Below are positions 8,040-16,991 of a DNA stretch of 64,000 nucleotides, in pieces. The DNA lies in the NCBI GenBank assembly GCA_964496875.1, contig CAZCBH010000003.1, forward strand, positions 1 through 64,000, read 5' to 3'. How positions within the stretch are numbered: the first letter of the stretch is position 1; every line of letters starts with the position of its first letter. Origin of the DNA: RI-106 sp964496875. Its GTDB lineage: Bacteria; Cyanobacteriota; Vampirovibrionia; Obscuribacterales; Obscuribacteraceae. Below the pieces are notes generated by a model. The model was not told the origin of the DNA, did no database searches, and saw nothing but the letters and a program-made list of their open reading frames with translations. Made by a program: the position numbers and the translations under genes.

Positions 8040-9887
8040 TTAGATATACTGGGCGGCCCGCTTATAGACCTCTGCAGCTTCGGAGAATCGTCCCAGGGCT
8101 TTCAGAGTTGCCCCCCAGGCTTCGTAGGTATCTCCATCATAAGGGTCTATCTCAGAGGCTTTTTCATACTTCTCAAGGGCCATCTCATGCAATCCTAAAG
8201 CGGCAAGGGTCCGACCCCAGGCGAAGAAAAGCCCACTGTCCCCCTCGAAGAGCTGAGAGGCAGCGAGAAACAGCTCGTCGGCTTCGGCGAATCGTCCTTT
8301 GGCTAGATAAATCTGGCCGGCGATGACCCTAGCCGGTCCGTTATCGGGCTTCTCGTTTATCAATTCTAGAACCAGATGCAAAGCCTCATTGGTTCTATTC
8401 TGCTCTTTCAAAGCCCGGGCAAGCGAAAGCTTGGCATCCACATCATGGGGAAGGATATCGAGCATGCGCATCGACTGTTGCATCACCACTTCGAACTGAT
8501 GCGCTTCCAGCAACCTCTCCATCGATTCTTTCTGGGGAATTATGCAAAGCGGGTCACGTACTACCGCCTCTTTGAACTCATGACGCGAGGTATCGAGATC
8601 ACCAAGAGCATCGAGGCTACGCGATAAATGCAAATGCCCGAGCCCGTAACGGTCATTGACGGCGATACACTGCCTGAATTTCTCCACCGCGGCAGGCTGA
8701 TTGCCGGCAAGGGCATGGGCGCACCCCCAGCCGTCGAGGGCCAGGTAATTGTCCGGATTTATCTGCAGAGACCTTTCGAAACACTTTTCGGCCGGCTGAG
8801 TACGACCGGCTCCTAGATGGGCGTAACCCAGCCACAGATGCAGGTCCGGATGATCCATCCCCATGCCGCTCAATCGATTCAATTTTTCGAAAGCTTCATC
8901 AAAACGACCGAGCAGAAGATAATTGACCGAGCAGTACATGCCCATGTCGATGTTGGCATAGTTGATCTGGAGCCCTTTCTCGAATACATCGGCGGCGCTC
9001 TCATACTCTTTCATGGCCATGTAAACCAGACCGAGATTGAGACGGGCAGGCTCCATGGTCGGATCGACATCGACCGCCTGGAAGAATTTCTCGGATGACT
9101 CCTCCAGCTTGTTCTGGCGAAACAAATTAGCGCCCCAGTCGTTATAGATAAGCGCCCTGTCCTTGGCGGTCATAGTCTCCGGCGCCAGCTTTATCGCTTC
9201 CTGATAGTGAGTGAGAGCCTCATCGAGCCGGTTCAGATGAACCAGCGCCGCAGCCCAGTTTCGGTGCGCGAGAAAATACTGACTGTCGTTGGCCACCGCC
9301 ATCTCGAAACAAGATAGTGCCTCTTCAAATCTGCCCTGGGCACAGAATGCGGTTCCAACTCCGTTATAGGCTTCGGCCAATTTAGGATCGACATTGGCGG
9401 CATTCTGGAAAGACTGAGCGGACTCTTCGTACTGCTCCATTTGAAAGCTGGCGATACCGGCCTGATAGTGAGCGGCAGCCATGTTGGGATTGTATTTTAC
9501 GGCCTGACGAAACTGACCGAGAGCGCCTCGCAAACTGCCCATGGCAGAAAGAGCCAGACCCCAGTGCAGATGTCCCACCGCAAATTCAGATTTGAGTTCG
9601 CAGGCCGAGCGGAACTCAGGCATGGCATCTTTAGGACGATCTTGCTTAAGCAGGCAAAGCCCTAACTGATAATGAATCTCCGGACTATTGGGCTGAAGTT
9701 CCAGAGCGATCTTCAAATAACGCTCCGCCTCCTCATAACGCCCCATGTTGAAACAGAGCACCCCGAGCCCGAGATTGACCTCCGGGTCACTTCTATTCTG
9801 CTGAGCATGCCTGGTCAGAACAGAATAGGCCTCATCCCAGCGATCCTGGGAGACCAATTCATTGACAAGCTGCATCACATTTTTCAC
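8040..9887 (-). CDS. Multi-TPR protein
   Basis: The 615-residue chain is built almost wholly of 34-residue tetratricopeptide units (for example YEEAERYLKIALELQPNSPEIHYQLG and FEEALSCFEMAVANDSQYFLAHRNWA), roughly 16-17 in number, with no signal peptide or catalytic domain. This is a cytoplasmic interaction scaffold. It lies between mraY (44 nt upstream) and the sensor kinase, so it may serve the two-component system, but that is inference from position. The start used is GTG with no clear ribosome-binding site; an ATG at 9875 is an alternative. Confidence 0.9.
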   Translation of the reverse strand: MKNVMQLVNELVSQDRWDEAYSVLTRHAQQNRSDPEVNLGLGVLCFNMGRYEEAERYLKIALELQPNSPEIHYQLGLCLLKQDRPKDAMPEFRSACELKSEFAVGHLHWGLALSAMGSLRGALGQFRQAVKYNPNMAAAHYQAGIASFQMEQYEESAQSFQNAANVDPKLAEAYNGVGTAFCAQGRFEEALSCFEMAVANDSQYFLAHRNWAAALVHLNRLDEALTHYQEAIKLAPETMTAKDRALIYNDWGANLFRQNKLEESSEKFFQAVDVDPTMEPARLNLGLVYMAMKEYESAADVFEKGLQINYANIDMGMYCSVNYLLLGRFDEAFEKLNRLSGMGMDHPDLHLWLGYAHLGAGRTQPAEKCFERSLQINPDNYLALDGWGCAHALAGNQPAAVEKFRQCIAVNDRYGLGHLHLSRSLDALGDLDTSRHEFKEAVVRDPLCIIPQKESMERLLEAHQFEVVMQQSMRMLDILPHDVDAKLSLARALKEQNRTNEALHLVLELINEKPDNGPARVIAGQIYLAKGRFAEADELFLAASQLFEGDSGLFFAWGRTLAALGLHEMALEKYEKASEIDPYDGDTYEAWGATLKALGRFSEAAEVYKRAAQYI

Positions 9888-9931
9888 GGAGAGTGAACCG
9901 GGTCGACCTCAACTTTATAAGTATAGTGCAC

Positions 9932-11101
9932 TCAACTGAAGCTTACGAAGCTGATAATGAAACCGACCACACTCAGACAGATAAGGGCCTGCACAATCCA
10001 GAACATAAGAACGACTTGCCATTCAGCCACTCCCTTCTCCTGGAGAACCACTTCGAAATGATGATGGACCGGCGCCATCCGCAAAAGACGTTTTCCTTCT
10101 CCGGGCAATTTCTTGGTCAGTTTTGTGAGGATAACTTTGAAGAGAGGCAGAGACTCTTCCCCTTCCATCTTTTTTGTAAGTTTGAAGTAAATTACCTGCG
10201 CCATCACCGATAGGGCTTCGACTATGTAGATTGCCGCCAGAGGAACGAAGAGAAAGACCATGCCGCCGGCGAGCACCAGAGCGCCCATTAAACCGCCTAC
10301 GAAAAGACTGCCGGTATCACCCATAAAAACCCTGGCCGGGTACTTGTTGAATACAAGAAAAGCGCAAAGCGCTCCTGCCACGCCTGCGGCAAGCAGGGAA
10401 AACTGCATGAAAGTCTCGCCATAGAAAGAGAGGATGAGGCTGATACAGGCAAATACCTGGCAGCCGGTACCGGAAGAGAGACCGTCCATACCATCATGCA
10501 GATTGAAGGCGTTGGCGGTGGATGCGACCAGGAAGCCGGATAGCAATATATAGAAAATCGGATTCGGCACCCAGGCTCCCAGAAAGTGACTGCCCAGGGC
10601 GCTCGAGATAGTGCCGCCGAAAAACATCTGAAATATTTCGGGATAGGGCACGAAAAGAATATTCTGGTTCAATACAACCAGAATCGCACCGGCACAAAAA
10701 CCGGCGCCCAGTTCTATTGCCAGGCGGATATATCCGGATATGCCCTGGTTGGAACGAGATGTCACCTTGGCAAAGTCATCTATGAAGCCGACCGCACCAC
10801 AGATGAGCGCAACCGCTAGAGGTATCAAATGCCAGATCTCTACTTTGTATCCGAACAGCAACCAGGCGACCGGAACGAAGATGGGAGTGAGCAGAGTAAA
10901 GACAACACCACCGGCAGTGGGTGTTTTATCTTTGGCGGCATGACTCCTGGGACCGTCTTCCCTGACATACTGCTGAAACTGCTTCTCTTTAATCCACTTT
11001 ATATATGATGGAAATACCGCCACACAACAAGAGAATCCAGCCAGACAGGTAAGCAACAACTCGGTCGGATGCGATAAGTGGCCAAATGAAATTGTTTGCA
11101 A
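9932..11101 (-). CDS. mraY: Phospho-N-acetylmuramoyl-pentapeptide-transferase
   Basis: MraY makes lipid I by transferring phospho-MurNAc-pentapeptide from UDP to undecaprenyl phosphate. The polytopic chain has KDKTPTAGG, the Asp pair D108-D109 in GFIDD, NAFNLHDGMDGL (195-208), FMGDTGSL (259-266) and the His-rich RMAPVHHHFE (341-350). Two things are odd. NLHDGMDG replaces the usual NLTDGLDG. At 389 residues it is longer than the usual ~360 because the cytoplasmic loop before HHHFE holds a 20-residue internal duplication (VI..KLTKK..GE at 303-315 and again at 323-335). It stands apart from other mur genes, 7 nt behind the DprA-like gene. Confidence 0.94.
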   Translation of the reverse strand: MQTISFGHLSHPTELLLTCLAGFSCCVAVFPSYIKWIKEKQFQQYVREDGPRSHAAKDKTPTAGGVVFTLLTPIFVPVAWLLFGYKVEIWHLIPLAVALICGAVGFIDDFAKVTSRSNQGISGYIRLAIELGAGFCAGAILVVLNQNILFVPYPEIFQMFFGGTISSALGSHFLGAWVPNPIFYILLSGFLVASTANAFNLHDGMDGLSSGTGCQVFACISLILSFYGETFMQFSLLAAGVAGALCAFLVFNKYPARVFMGDTGSLFVGGLMGALVLAGGMVFLFVPLAAIYIVEALSVMAQVIYFKLTKKMEGEESLPLFKVILTKLTKKLPGEGKRLLRMAPVHHHFEVVLQEKGVAEWQVVLMFWIVQALICLSVVGFIISFVSFS

Positions 11102-11108
11102 CGTTGAA

Positions 11109-11633
11109 TTAGTCCAGATAGAAGCTCGTTACTATTTTACGACGCTCTTTTGCATAGTTGACTGATTCTAATAGTGTATGGCTTGTGTGGTACAGGAAGC
11201 AAATCACCTGATTGCACTGATCGATAATCTCATGGTTGCATATCTTACTAGCATCGGCCAGGGTCATAGTGCGCCGTTCTGGATACTCAACGATATTTTT
11301 TATGCCAATTAGGAGGTCCTGTACTTCACCGGGCTGCTGCCCTATGGTCTGGGGAAGAATGATGCTGAGCCTATCCGGATTGGCTCGCTGGGCACCACGG
11401 ATGACTGCGACGTTGGTACCGTTGGCACCACCGCTGGTAAATATCTGATTGCCCGAGAGTACCAGCGCATAGCTCAGCATCTCGACAAGCTGTTGATGAG
11501 TGAGAGGAAGATTTCTAGTACCAAATACCGCTACTTTCTTCGGTCCTGACTGTTGAATCATCAACAGCTCTTGAGCCAGTTCATCTACCGTCGGGATGGT
11601 TGCAGCAGCAGCGCTTGATTCGGATGGGCCCAT
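11109..11633 (-). CDS. DprA-like Rossmann (SLOG-superfamily) protein
   Basis: The 174-residue product has a DprA/LOG-like core: KVAVFGTRNLPLT, then IFTSGGANGTNVAVIRGAQ, which parallels the GxGxR and SGGAxGID elements of DprA, and a later VICFLYHTSHTL strand. It is far shorter than full DprA and has no winged-helix tail. Short proteins of this type, usually labelled DNA recombination-mediator protein A, are widespread in cyanobacteria, which supports the lineage guess. Its role could be nucleotide or DNA binding; the function is not established. It is 7 nt upstream of mraY and probably cotranscribed. Confidence 0.72.
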   Translation of the reverse strand: MGPSESSAAAATIPTVDELAQELLMIQQSGPKKVAVFGTRNLPLTHQQLVEMLSYALVLSGNQIFTSGGANGTNVAVIRGAQRANPDRLSIILPQTIGQQPGEVQDLLIGIKNIVEYPERRTMTLADASKICNHEIIDQCNQVICFLYHTSHTLLESVNYAKERRKIVTSFYLD

Positions 11634-12093
11634 ATCTTTGCTCTTTTTCCTCTTACTAAATTCCGATACGTATATAACGTTCTGCGGTGAATTGCCAACA
11701 AAAGATTCTAATCTATTCTATATACGCAGTCCTTAAGGTTACTCGTATTGAAGGCTTGATGCAGTTCCTCCGCCGACGCTGTTTACAAGTTTTAATCAAC
11801 GATTCCGACCAATACGGCGAGAATAAGTCCTGTCGGACAACTTCGACTAAATCTATAATCCAGCTTGGGGCGTCCGGTTCGGGCTCTTTTGCGCGAGGAC
11901 CTTCCAACGGAGGCATGGCGAAGAAACCGCTTGGAATCATAGCATGACTGGTAAGAGCTTGGTCTACCTTTCCTGCGCCGGGACAATATATTTCAAAAGA
12001 TATATTTCTCATGTTCCTATTAATCCGATACATAGATTTATCGGTCGAATTCAGTTTCACCCACCGGCACCATGGAGGCATCGCACAGGCAAG
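11634..12093. other. Divergent intergenic region, no convincing gene
   Basis: These 460 nt separate the minus-strand DprA-like gene from the plus-strand helicase and must hold both promoters. Overlapping open frames exist on both strands (the longest on the minus strand runs 11713-12081), but none combines a good ribosome-binding site with convincing composition, so I do not call one. The helicase frame stays open back to 11944, but the extra 50 residues look non-coding. Confidence 0.45.
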
Positions 12094-14622
12094 ATGATCG
12101 CGGAATTACATCCCAAACCCCAGCAGGACTTGATGGCTCGTCTGAACGAAGAGCAGAAGCAGGCGGTCACCCACGGCTGGGGACCGAGCCTGGTGATAGC
12201 CGGAGCCGGCTCCGGCAAAACCACCGTACTGACTCGACGCATCGCTTACCTGACTACAGTGATGGATCAGGACCCGGCCAGTATCCTGGCGGTGACCTTC
12301 ACAAATAAAGCCGCCCAGGAGATGAAGAGTCGAGTGGAGACCATAGTCGGCCGGGACTCCTCCCGCTGGCTCACCATCGGCACTTTCCACAGCATCTGTG
12401 CCAGAATTCTTAGGGCGGAGATAGAAAATTACAAAACCGAAGAAGGCTTTCAATGGACTCGCAACTTCGTCATCTATGACGAGACCGATAGCCAGAACTT
12501 GATGAAAGCCGTAGTAAAAAGGCTCAATCTCGACGAGAAAGTCTTTTCGCCCCGCGAAATCAAATACGCCATCTCCGGCCTGAAAAACGACGGCTACACT
12601 TGTCAACTCTACTCTTACGACGCCAAAAACTATCGCGAGACCAGAATTTCCGAGATCTTCAACGCCTATCAAGCCGATCTCGCCAAGAACAACGCCCTGG
12701 ATTTCGACGATCTGATCCTGATTTTCTCGGATCTACTCAAAAAGAACGCCGAAGTAAGACAACGCCTGCGCCAGCGATTTCGTCATGTGCTTGTGGATGA
12801 GTTTCAAGATACGAACAAAGTCCAGTACGAGATGGTGCGGCTCCTCACCCATGCCCGTTTCGATGACGAAGAAGAAAAAGAAAAGTACTGGCACCAGCGC
12901 AGCTTGATGGTGGTGGGTGATGTGGACCAGTCTATCTATTCCTGGAGAAAAGCAGACTACCGGATTTTTCTCGGCTTCAAATCCGACTATCTCAATTGCA
13001 CTGAAATCAAGCTCGAAGAGAACTACAGATCTACCAGCGCCATCCTCGATGTCGCCAACAGTATCATCGTCAATAACACCGAGCGTATCGAAAAGGTCCT
13101 GCGCTGCAACAAAGGTCGCGGCGGCAAGCCCCAGTACTTCGAAGCCCCGGACGAGATTGAAGAAGCTTTCTACGTGGTGGAAGAGCTCAAGCGCCTCAAA
13201 CAACGGGGCAGAAGCTATAACGATGCGGTGATTCTCTACCGCACCAACGCCCAGTCCCGCGCGGTGGAAGAGATTCTCATCCGCGCCGACATTCCCTACA
13301 AAGTGGTCGGAGGCACCAGATTCTATGATCGCCAGGAAATCAAAGACATGGTGGCTTATCTGAAGCTGGTCTTCAATCCGAAAGACGGCCAGTCCTTCAA
13401 CCGAGTGATAAACTCTCCGCGGCGAGGCATCGGCAAAACCTCGCTGGAGAAGCTCTATGCCTTTGCCGACGAAAGAGGCATCTCCTACATAGAGGCGGCC
13501 GCCAGCGCTTCTCAAGTACACTCGATATCGGCCAAGACCCAGAATCTTCTCAAGGAGTTTACATATAACGTCACCAGTCGCTGGCGGGATCAAGCTCAAG
13601 CCAAAGAGAAATGTGTCTCCGGTTTGATCGAGCTGATTCTAAAAGATACAAAGTACATCCAGATGCTGGAGGAGCAAGCGGAGAGCAAGAAAGACGAACT
13701 GGCCTATGGTCGCATAGACAACGTCAGAGAATTCATCGCGGTCGCCCAGGAATTTGAAGAGATTGCCGACGAGCCGGATTTAGATTCTTTCTTGACAAGA
13801 ATCTCTCTGGTCAGCGATTTGGATCAGATTGAAGAACAGGATGAAGCGATCAAACTCATGACCCTGCACTCTGCAAAGGGTCTGGAGTTCCCTGTGGTCT
13901 TCCTCCTGGGTCTGGAAGAGGGGCTCTTTCCTCATAGTCGCTCTTTAGACGAACCCTCCGCTCTAGAAGAGGAGCGTCGTTTGATGTATGTCGGTGTCAC
14001 CCGGGCAGAAGATCTGCTTTATATAACCCGGGCAAGAAAACGCACCATGATAGGGCGAAGCCCTGGTGGTGGTGGCGGATTCCAGACGAGCTACACGATA
14101 CCGAGCCGCTTTCTCAAAGAGATTACCGCCGGTCTGCTCACCGGATTCTATCCGGATGAAGCAGGCGGTTATGAAGATGAAAGCAGCGCTGCCTCGTCCA
14201 GCTATGATCCGGATATCAATCAAGATCCCGATGCGATGCAATCGAGCTTCAACCGTGGCAATCGCTGGAATCAAAACCAAAACCAGAATAACAGCTACAC
14301 TCGCTCCTCCCAGAAGCCACGCTCTGGTTATAGCGCTGGCGGCGGAGGCGGCAAATCTGCATCTTCCGGTCATTCCAAACCGAGGGTGATTCGCCAGGGT
14401 CAGGGCATGGGAGCCAACGTAATAGGCTCCACCCCTAAAAAATCCGAAGAGAAAGCCACTTTTCAACGTCTCAAACAAGGAGATAGAGTCTCCCACAAAA
14501 CCTTTGGAGAAGGAGAAGTGCTCCAGGTAATTGGTCAGGGCGAAAAGGAGTTATACAATATAAAGTTCAGCGATCGCCCCCGGGTGCTAGATCCCAAGTT
14601 TGCAAAACTTATAAAGCTTTGA
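12094..14622 (+). CDS. pcrA: ATP-dependent DNA helicase of the PcrA/UvrD family
   Basis: This superfamily 1A 3'-5' helicase has its canonical motifs in order: Q motif LNEEQKQAV, Walker A AGAGSGKTT, TFTNKAAQEM, DEFQDTN (motif II), GDVDQSIYSWRKADY (III), ENYRST (IV), LMTLHSAKGLEFPVVF (V) and EERRLMYVGVTRAE (VI). A Gly/Asn/Gln-rich disordered linker leads to a C-terminal Tudor-like domain (GDRVSHKTFGEGEVLQV) typical of PcrA, which binds RNA polymerase. It acts in nucleotide excision repair and removal of recombinases or stalled polymerase. I start at the ATG at 12094; the ATG at 12133, with AGGA just upstream, is a good alternative. Confidence 0.93.
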   Translation: MIAELHPKPQQDLMARLNEEQKQAVTHGWGPSLVIAGAGSGKTTVLTRRIAYLTTVMDQDPASILAVTFTNKAAQEMKSRVETIVGRDSSRWLTIGTFHSICARILRAEIENYKTEEGFQWTRNFVIYDETDSQNLMKAVVKRLNLDEKVFSPREIKYAISGLKNDGYTCQLYSYDAKNYRETRISEIFNAYQADLAKNNALDFDDLILIFSDLLKKNAEVRQRLRQRFRHVLVDEFQDTNKVQYEMVRLLTHARFDDEEEKEKYWHQRSLMVVGDVDQSIYSWRKADYRIFLGFKSDYLNCTEIKLEENYRSTSAILDVANSIIVNNTERIEKVLRCNKGRGGKPQYFEAPDEIEEAFYVVEELKRLKQRGRSYNDAVILYRTNAQSRAVEEILIRADIPYKVVGGTRFYDRQEIKDMVAYLKLVFNPKDGQSFNRVINSPRRGIGKTSLEKLYAFADERGISYIEAAASASQVHSISAKTQNLLKEFTYNVTSRWRDQAQAKEKCVSGLIELILKDTKYIQMLEEQAESKKDELAYGRIDNVREFIAVAQEFEEIADEPDLDSFLTRISLVSDLDQIEEQDEAIKLMTLHSAKGLEFPVVFLLGLEEGLFPHSRSLDEPSALEEERRLMYVGVTRAEDLLYITRARKRTMIGRSPGGGGGFQTSYTIPSRFLKEITAGLLTGFYPDEAGGYEDESSAASSSYDPDINQDPDAMQSSFNRGNRWNQNQNQNNSYTRSSQKPRSGYSAGGGGGKSASSGHSKPRVIRQGQGMGANVIGSTPKKSEEKATFQRLKQGDRVSHKTFGEGEVLQVIGQGEKELYNIKFSDRPRVLDPKFAKLIKL

Positions 14623-14683
14623 TCCTTGCCGCTCTCATATAAGAAACTATCTTCTCAGGTTATCAGATATAAGGAGAGGACCC

Positions 14684-15148
14684 GTGGCTTTAGAGAGAAC
14701 CTTTGTCGCCGTCAAGCCTGATGGCGTTCAGCGCGGACTAATAGGCGAAGTCATTAGCCGTTTCGAGAAGAGAGGCTTGAAACTTGCCGGAATGAAACTG
14801 ATGGTAGTTTCCAAAGAGAAAGCTGAAGAGCATTACGGTGAGCACAAAGACAAACCCTTCTTCAAAGGCCTGGTGGACTTCATCACATCCGGTCCCATCG
14901 TGGCTATGGTCTGGGAAGGCAATGACGCCATCACCCTGGCACGCAATGTAATCGGCGCCACCAATCCGGCTAACGCCGACCAGGGCACTATCAGAGGTGA
15001 CCTGGCTGTGGAAATCGGTCGCAACGTGGTGCATGGCTCCGATGGTCCAGAAAGCGCCGCCCGCGAGATCGGTATTTTCTTCAAGGACGACGAGGTCTGC
15101 AAACAGTGGGCCCGCAGCATCGATAGCTGGGTCTGCGAGAAAGCTTGA
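14684..15148 (+). CDS. ndk: Nucleoside diphosphate kinase
   Basis: Ndk transfers the gamma phosphate from ATP to nucleoside diphosphates through a phospho-histidine. The 154-residue chain matches the family along its length: ERTFVAVKPDGVQRGLIGE at the start, the catalytic His in RNVVHGSDGPESAAREI, and the C-terminal FFKDDEVCKQWARSIDSWVCE. The start is GTG with AAGGAGAG upstream. It follows the helicase by 61 nt and ends 21 nt before the convergent glycosyltransferase. Confidence 0.97.
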   Translation: MALERTFVAVKPDGVQRGLIGEVISRFEKRGLKLAGMKLMVVSKEKAEEHYGEHKDKPFFKGLVDFITSGPIVAMVWEGNDAITLARNVIGATNPANADQGTIRGDLAVEIGRNVVHGSDGPESAAREIGIFFKDDEVCKQWARSIDSWVCEKA

Positions 15149-15169
15149 ATTAGACCAGATCAGAGCAAC

Positions 15170-16339
15170 TCAGACTAGCTCTTCGAGCTGTTCGAATACA
15201 TGCCTGGCGGATAGTTCCGTCAGGCATTCTTTTGTGCCCAGGGGACAGCTTCGCTTGAAGCAGGGCTGACAGGACAGCTCTAGATGCGCCGTGGCGCACC
15301 GGTCGCCATAGGGACCGTTACGGCCCCAGGGGGTCGCCCCATGAATGGCCAGGACAGGACAACCACCGACGGCGGCGGCTAAATGCAATGGTCCGGTATC
15401 GAGACCGACAACCAGTTCGACTCTGCCGAAAAGCTCGATCAAATCACTTATTGAGGTTCTTCCGGAGGCATCTCTTACGGTGCCCTCCGGGCAACGCCTT
15501 TCTATATCCTCTTTAATGATCACATTATTGGCGGTATCAGAAGGACCGCCTACCAAAAGAATGCGGGAGCCGAATCTTCTTATGATCATCTCTCCCAACT
15601 CTCCCCATTTCTCCAGGGGCCAGATCTTGGTCTCCCAGGTCGTGCCTGGAATCATAACCACCACGCCACTTTTGCCGGCTGCAGCCAAAGATTCTGCCGC
15701 ACCGCCTCCGGTTCCAGACGGCACTGGCGGTGCTTCCAAATGATAAGAGGACAGCTCTGAAAATAATCTGTCTACATTTTCGCGATTGGAAATTTTTGGT
15801 GGCGGCAGTATAAATTCGGCCCCGGCACTAGATTCGACATCACCGATCCCCTGTATTGTTAACAGCCGCTCACTTAACTGCAGATGCAAATCAACCACAT
15901 GTCGATCAAAGTCCCTGAAATCTCCAACCTCCAACCGGTGGGTGTATAGAAGATCGGCCCGCTCTCTGGTGCCCCCATATCCGACTCGAACCGGGGCACC
16001 AGAGATGTAACCAATCAGTGCGCTCTTCATCAGTCCCTGAAAATCGATGGCAATGTCGAATTTTCTAGCACGCAGATTCGAGAAGAATTTGAATATTTCC
16101 GCCTGGGTAGAAAGAAATTCTCGAGGGCTCCGGAGCCCAGAGATCCAGGCAGACTTTGGCATTTCGATAACCTCATCCACTAACGGGTTATCTCTCAATA
16201 GCTCCATCTGAGGTGGCTCTGCAATCCAGGACAACTTGGTATCAGGCAGCCCTTTTTTGATGGCTGCTGCTGCTGGAAGGGCATGCACCACATCCCCTAA
16301 AGCGCTAAGTCTGATAAAGAGCAGCCTCAAAATGTCCAC
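15170..16339 (-). CDS. Family 9 glycosyltransferase (heptosyltransferase I/II-like)
   Basis: This second GT-B heptosyltransferase-like protein starts LRLLFIRLSALGDVVHALPA, a typical N-terminus for the family, with IDFQGLMKSAL and VRVGYGG in the first half. The donor half has VVMIPGTTWETKIWPLEKW and the signature LVVGLDTGPLHLAAAVGGCPVLAIHG. It ends in a Cys-containing segment (LSCQPCFKRSCPLGTKECL) also seen in WaaC/WaaF-type enzymes. It probably adds a sugar to the LPS core or a related surface glycan. The start is GTG. It is separate from the other family 9 enzyme and has no close operon partner. Confidence 0.87.
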   Translation of the reverse strand: MDILRLLFIRLSALGDVVHALPAAAAIKKGLPDTKLSWIAEPPQMELLRDNPLVDEVIEMPKSAWISGLRSPREFLSTQAEIFKFFSNLRARKFDIAIDFQGLMKSALIGYISGAPVRVGYGGTRERADLLYTHRLEVGDFRDFDRHVVDLHLQLSERLLTIQGIGDVESSAGAEFILPPPKISNRENVDRLFSELSSYHLEAPPVPSGTGGGAAESLAAAGKSGVVVMIPGTTWETKIWPLEKWGELGEMIIRRFGSRILLVGGPSDTANNVIIKEDIERRCPEGTVRDASGRTSISDLIELFGRVELVVGLDTGPLHLAAAVGGCPVLAIHGATPWGRNGPYGDRCATAHLELSCQPCFKRSCPLGTKECLTELSARHVFEQLEELV

Positions 16340-16631
16340 CTCTGCGAATTTGTTTAGTTACAGTACTTAACCAAACTGACTAGATGATACCAGCCATCAA
16401 AACTGGTGCGGCACCACGTTTGGGGGCATTTTCGCTCAGCAAGCCAGGTGCCTGAAAAACGGTCCTTTGCGAAAAGCGTATATCCAAAGCATGAATAAAA
16501 TATACACCATGGGGTACAATTACCTTGCCACCTTGAGTGGTGGTGGTCCCAGATCGGTTCGCAGCAAAACGATCGACCTCGGCACCGGATCCATATTACG
16601 GACCAATATCCCATGGAACAAGGAGAGAAAC

Positions 16632-16991
16632 ATGGCTCAGAAAAAGACTCGCGCGACTAAAGCAAAGTCGACTGCTAAGCGCAAACCTGCAGCTAAAAAA
16701 GCAGTAGCAGCTAAAAAGCCCGCTCGCAAGGTAGCCGCAAAAGCTAGAACCACCAAAGCAAAAACAACAGCTAAAGTTGTAAAAGCTAAAGCTCCGGCAA
16801 GAGCAAGAACTTCCGCTCGTGCTAAATCTGGTGAGGACTTCCAAAGCTACAGCGGTAAGTTCACTGTTCGTCTTCCCAAATCTCTGCACCAGGCCCTGGT
16901 TCTGAGAGCCGAGAAAGAAGGCGTCAGCCTCAACCTCTTCGTCACCAACGCATTGTCCAGAACCGTGGCTATGCCCTCCAAAAAGCGGTAG
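16632..16991 (+). CDS. Histone H1-like Lys/Ala-rich tail fused to a HicB/Arc-like ribbon-helix-helix domain
   Basis: Residues 1-70 are an Ala/Lys/Thr/Arg repeat region (KAKSTAKRKPAAKKAVAA type), as in bacterial histone H1-like proteins. Residues about 75-115 (SGKFTVRLPKSLHQALVLRA followed by EKEGVSLNLFVTNALSR) match the ribbon-helix-helix module found at the C-terminus of HicB antitoxins. Both parts are expected to bind DNA, the tail non-specifically, so a nucleoid-associated or regulatory role is likely. No HicA-type toxin is adjacent, so it is probably not an antitoxin. The ATG has AAGGAGAG six nucleotides upstream; the frame is open further back to 16467 but that part lacks protein character. 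It is followed by its own terminator. Confidence 0.8.
   Translation: MAQKKTRATKAKSTAKRKPAAKKAVAAKKPARKVAAKARTTKAKTTAKVVKAKAPARARTSARAKSGEDFQSYSGKFTVRLPKSLHQALVLRAEKEGVSLNLFVTNALSRTVAMPSKKR

Noticed and set aside
11713..12081. 122-residue minus-strand open frame in the helicase upstream region
   Set aside because: No convincing start site or family resemblance; an overlapping plus-strand frame is equally open.
12733..13599. 288-residue minus-strand open frame inside the helicase gene
   Set aside because: It is antisense to the helicase motifs II-IV and has no ribosome-binding site or domain.
16467..16631. 55-residue upstream extension of the histone-like gene
   Set aside because: The extension lacks protein-like composition and the ATG at 16632 has a far better ribosome-binding site.
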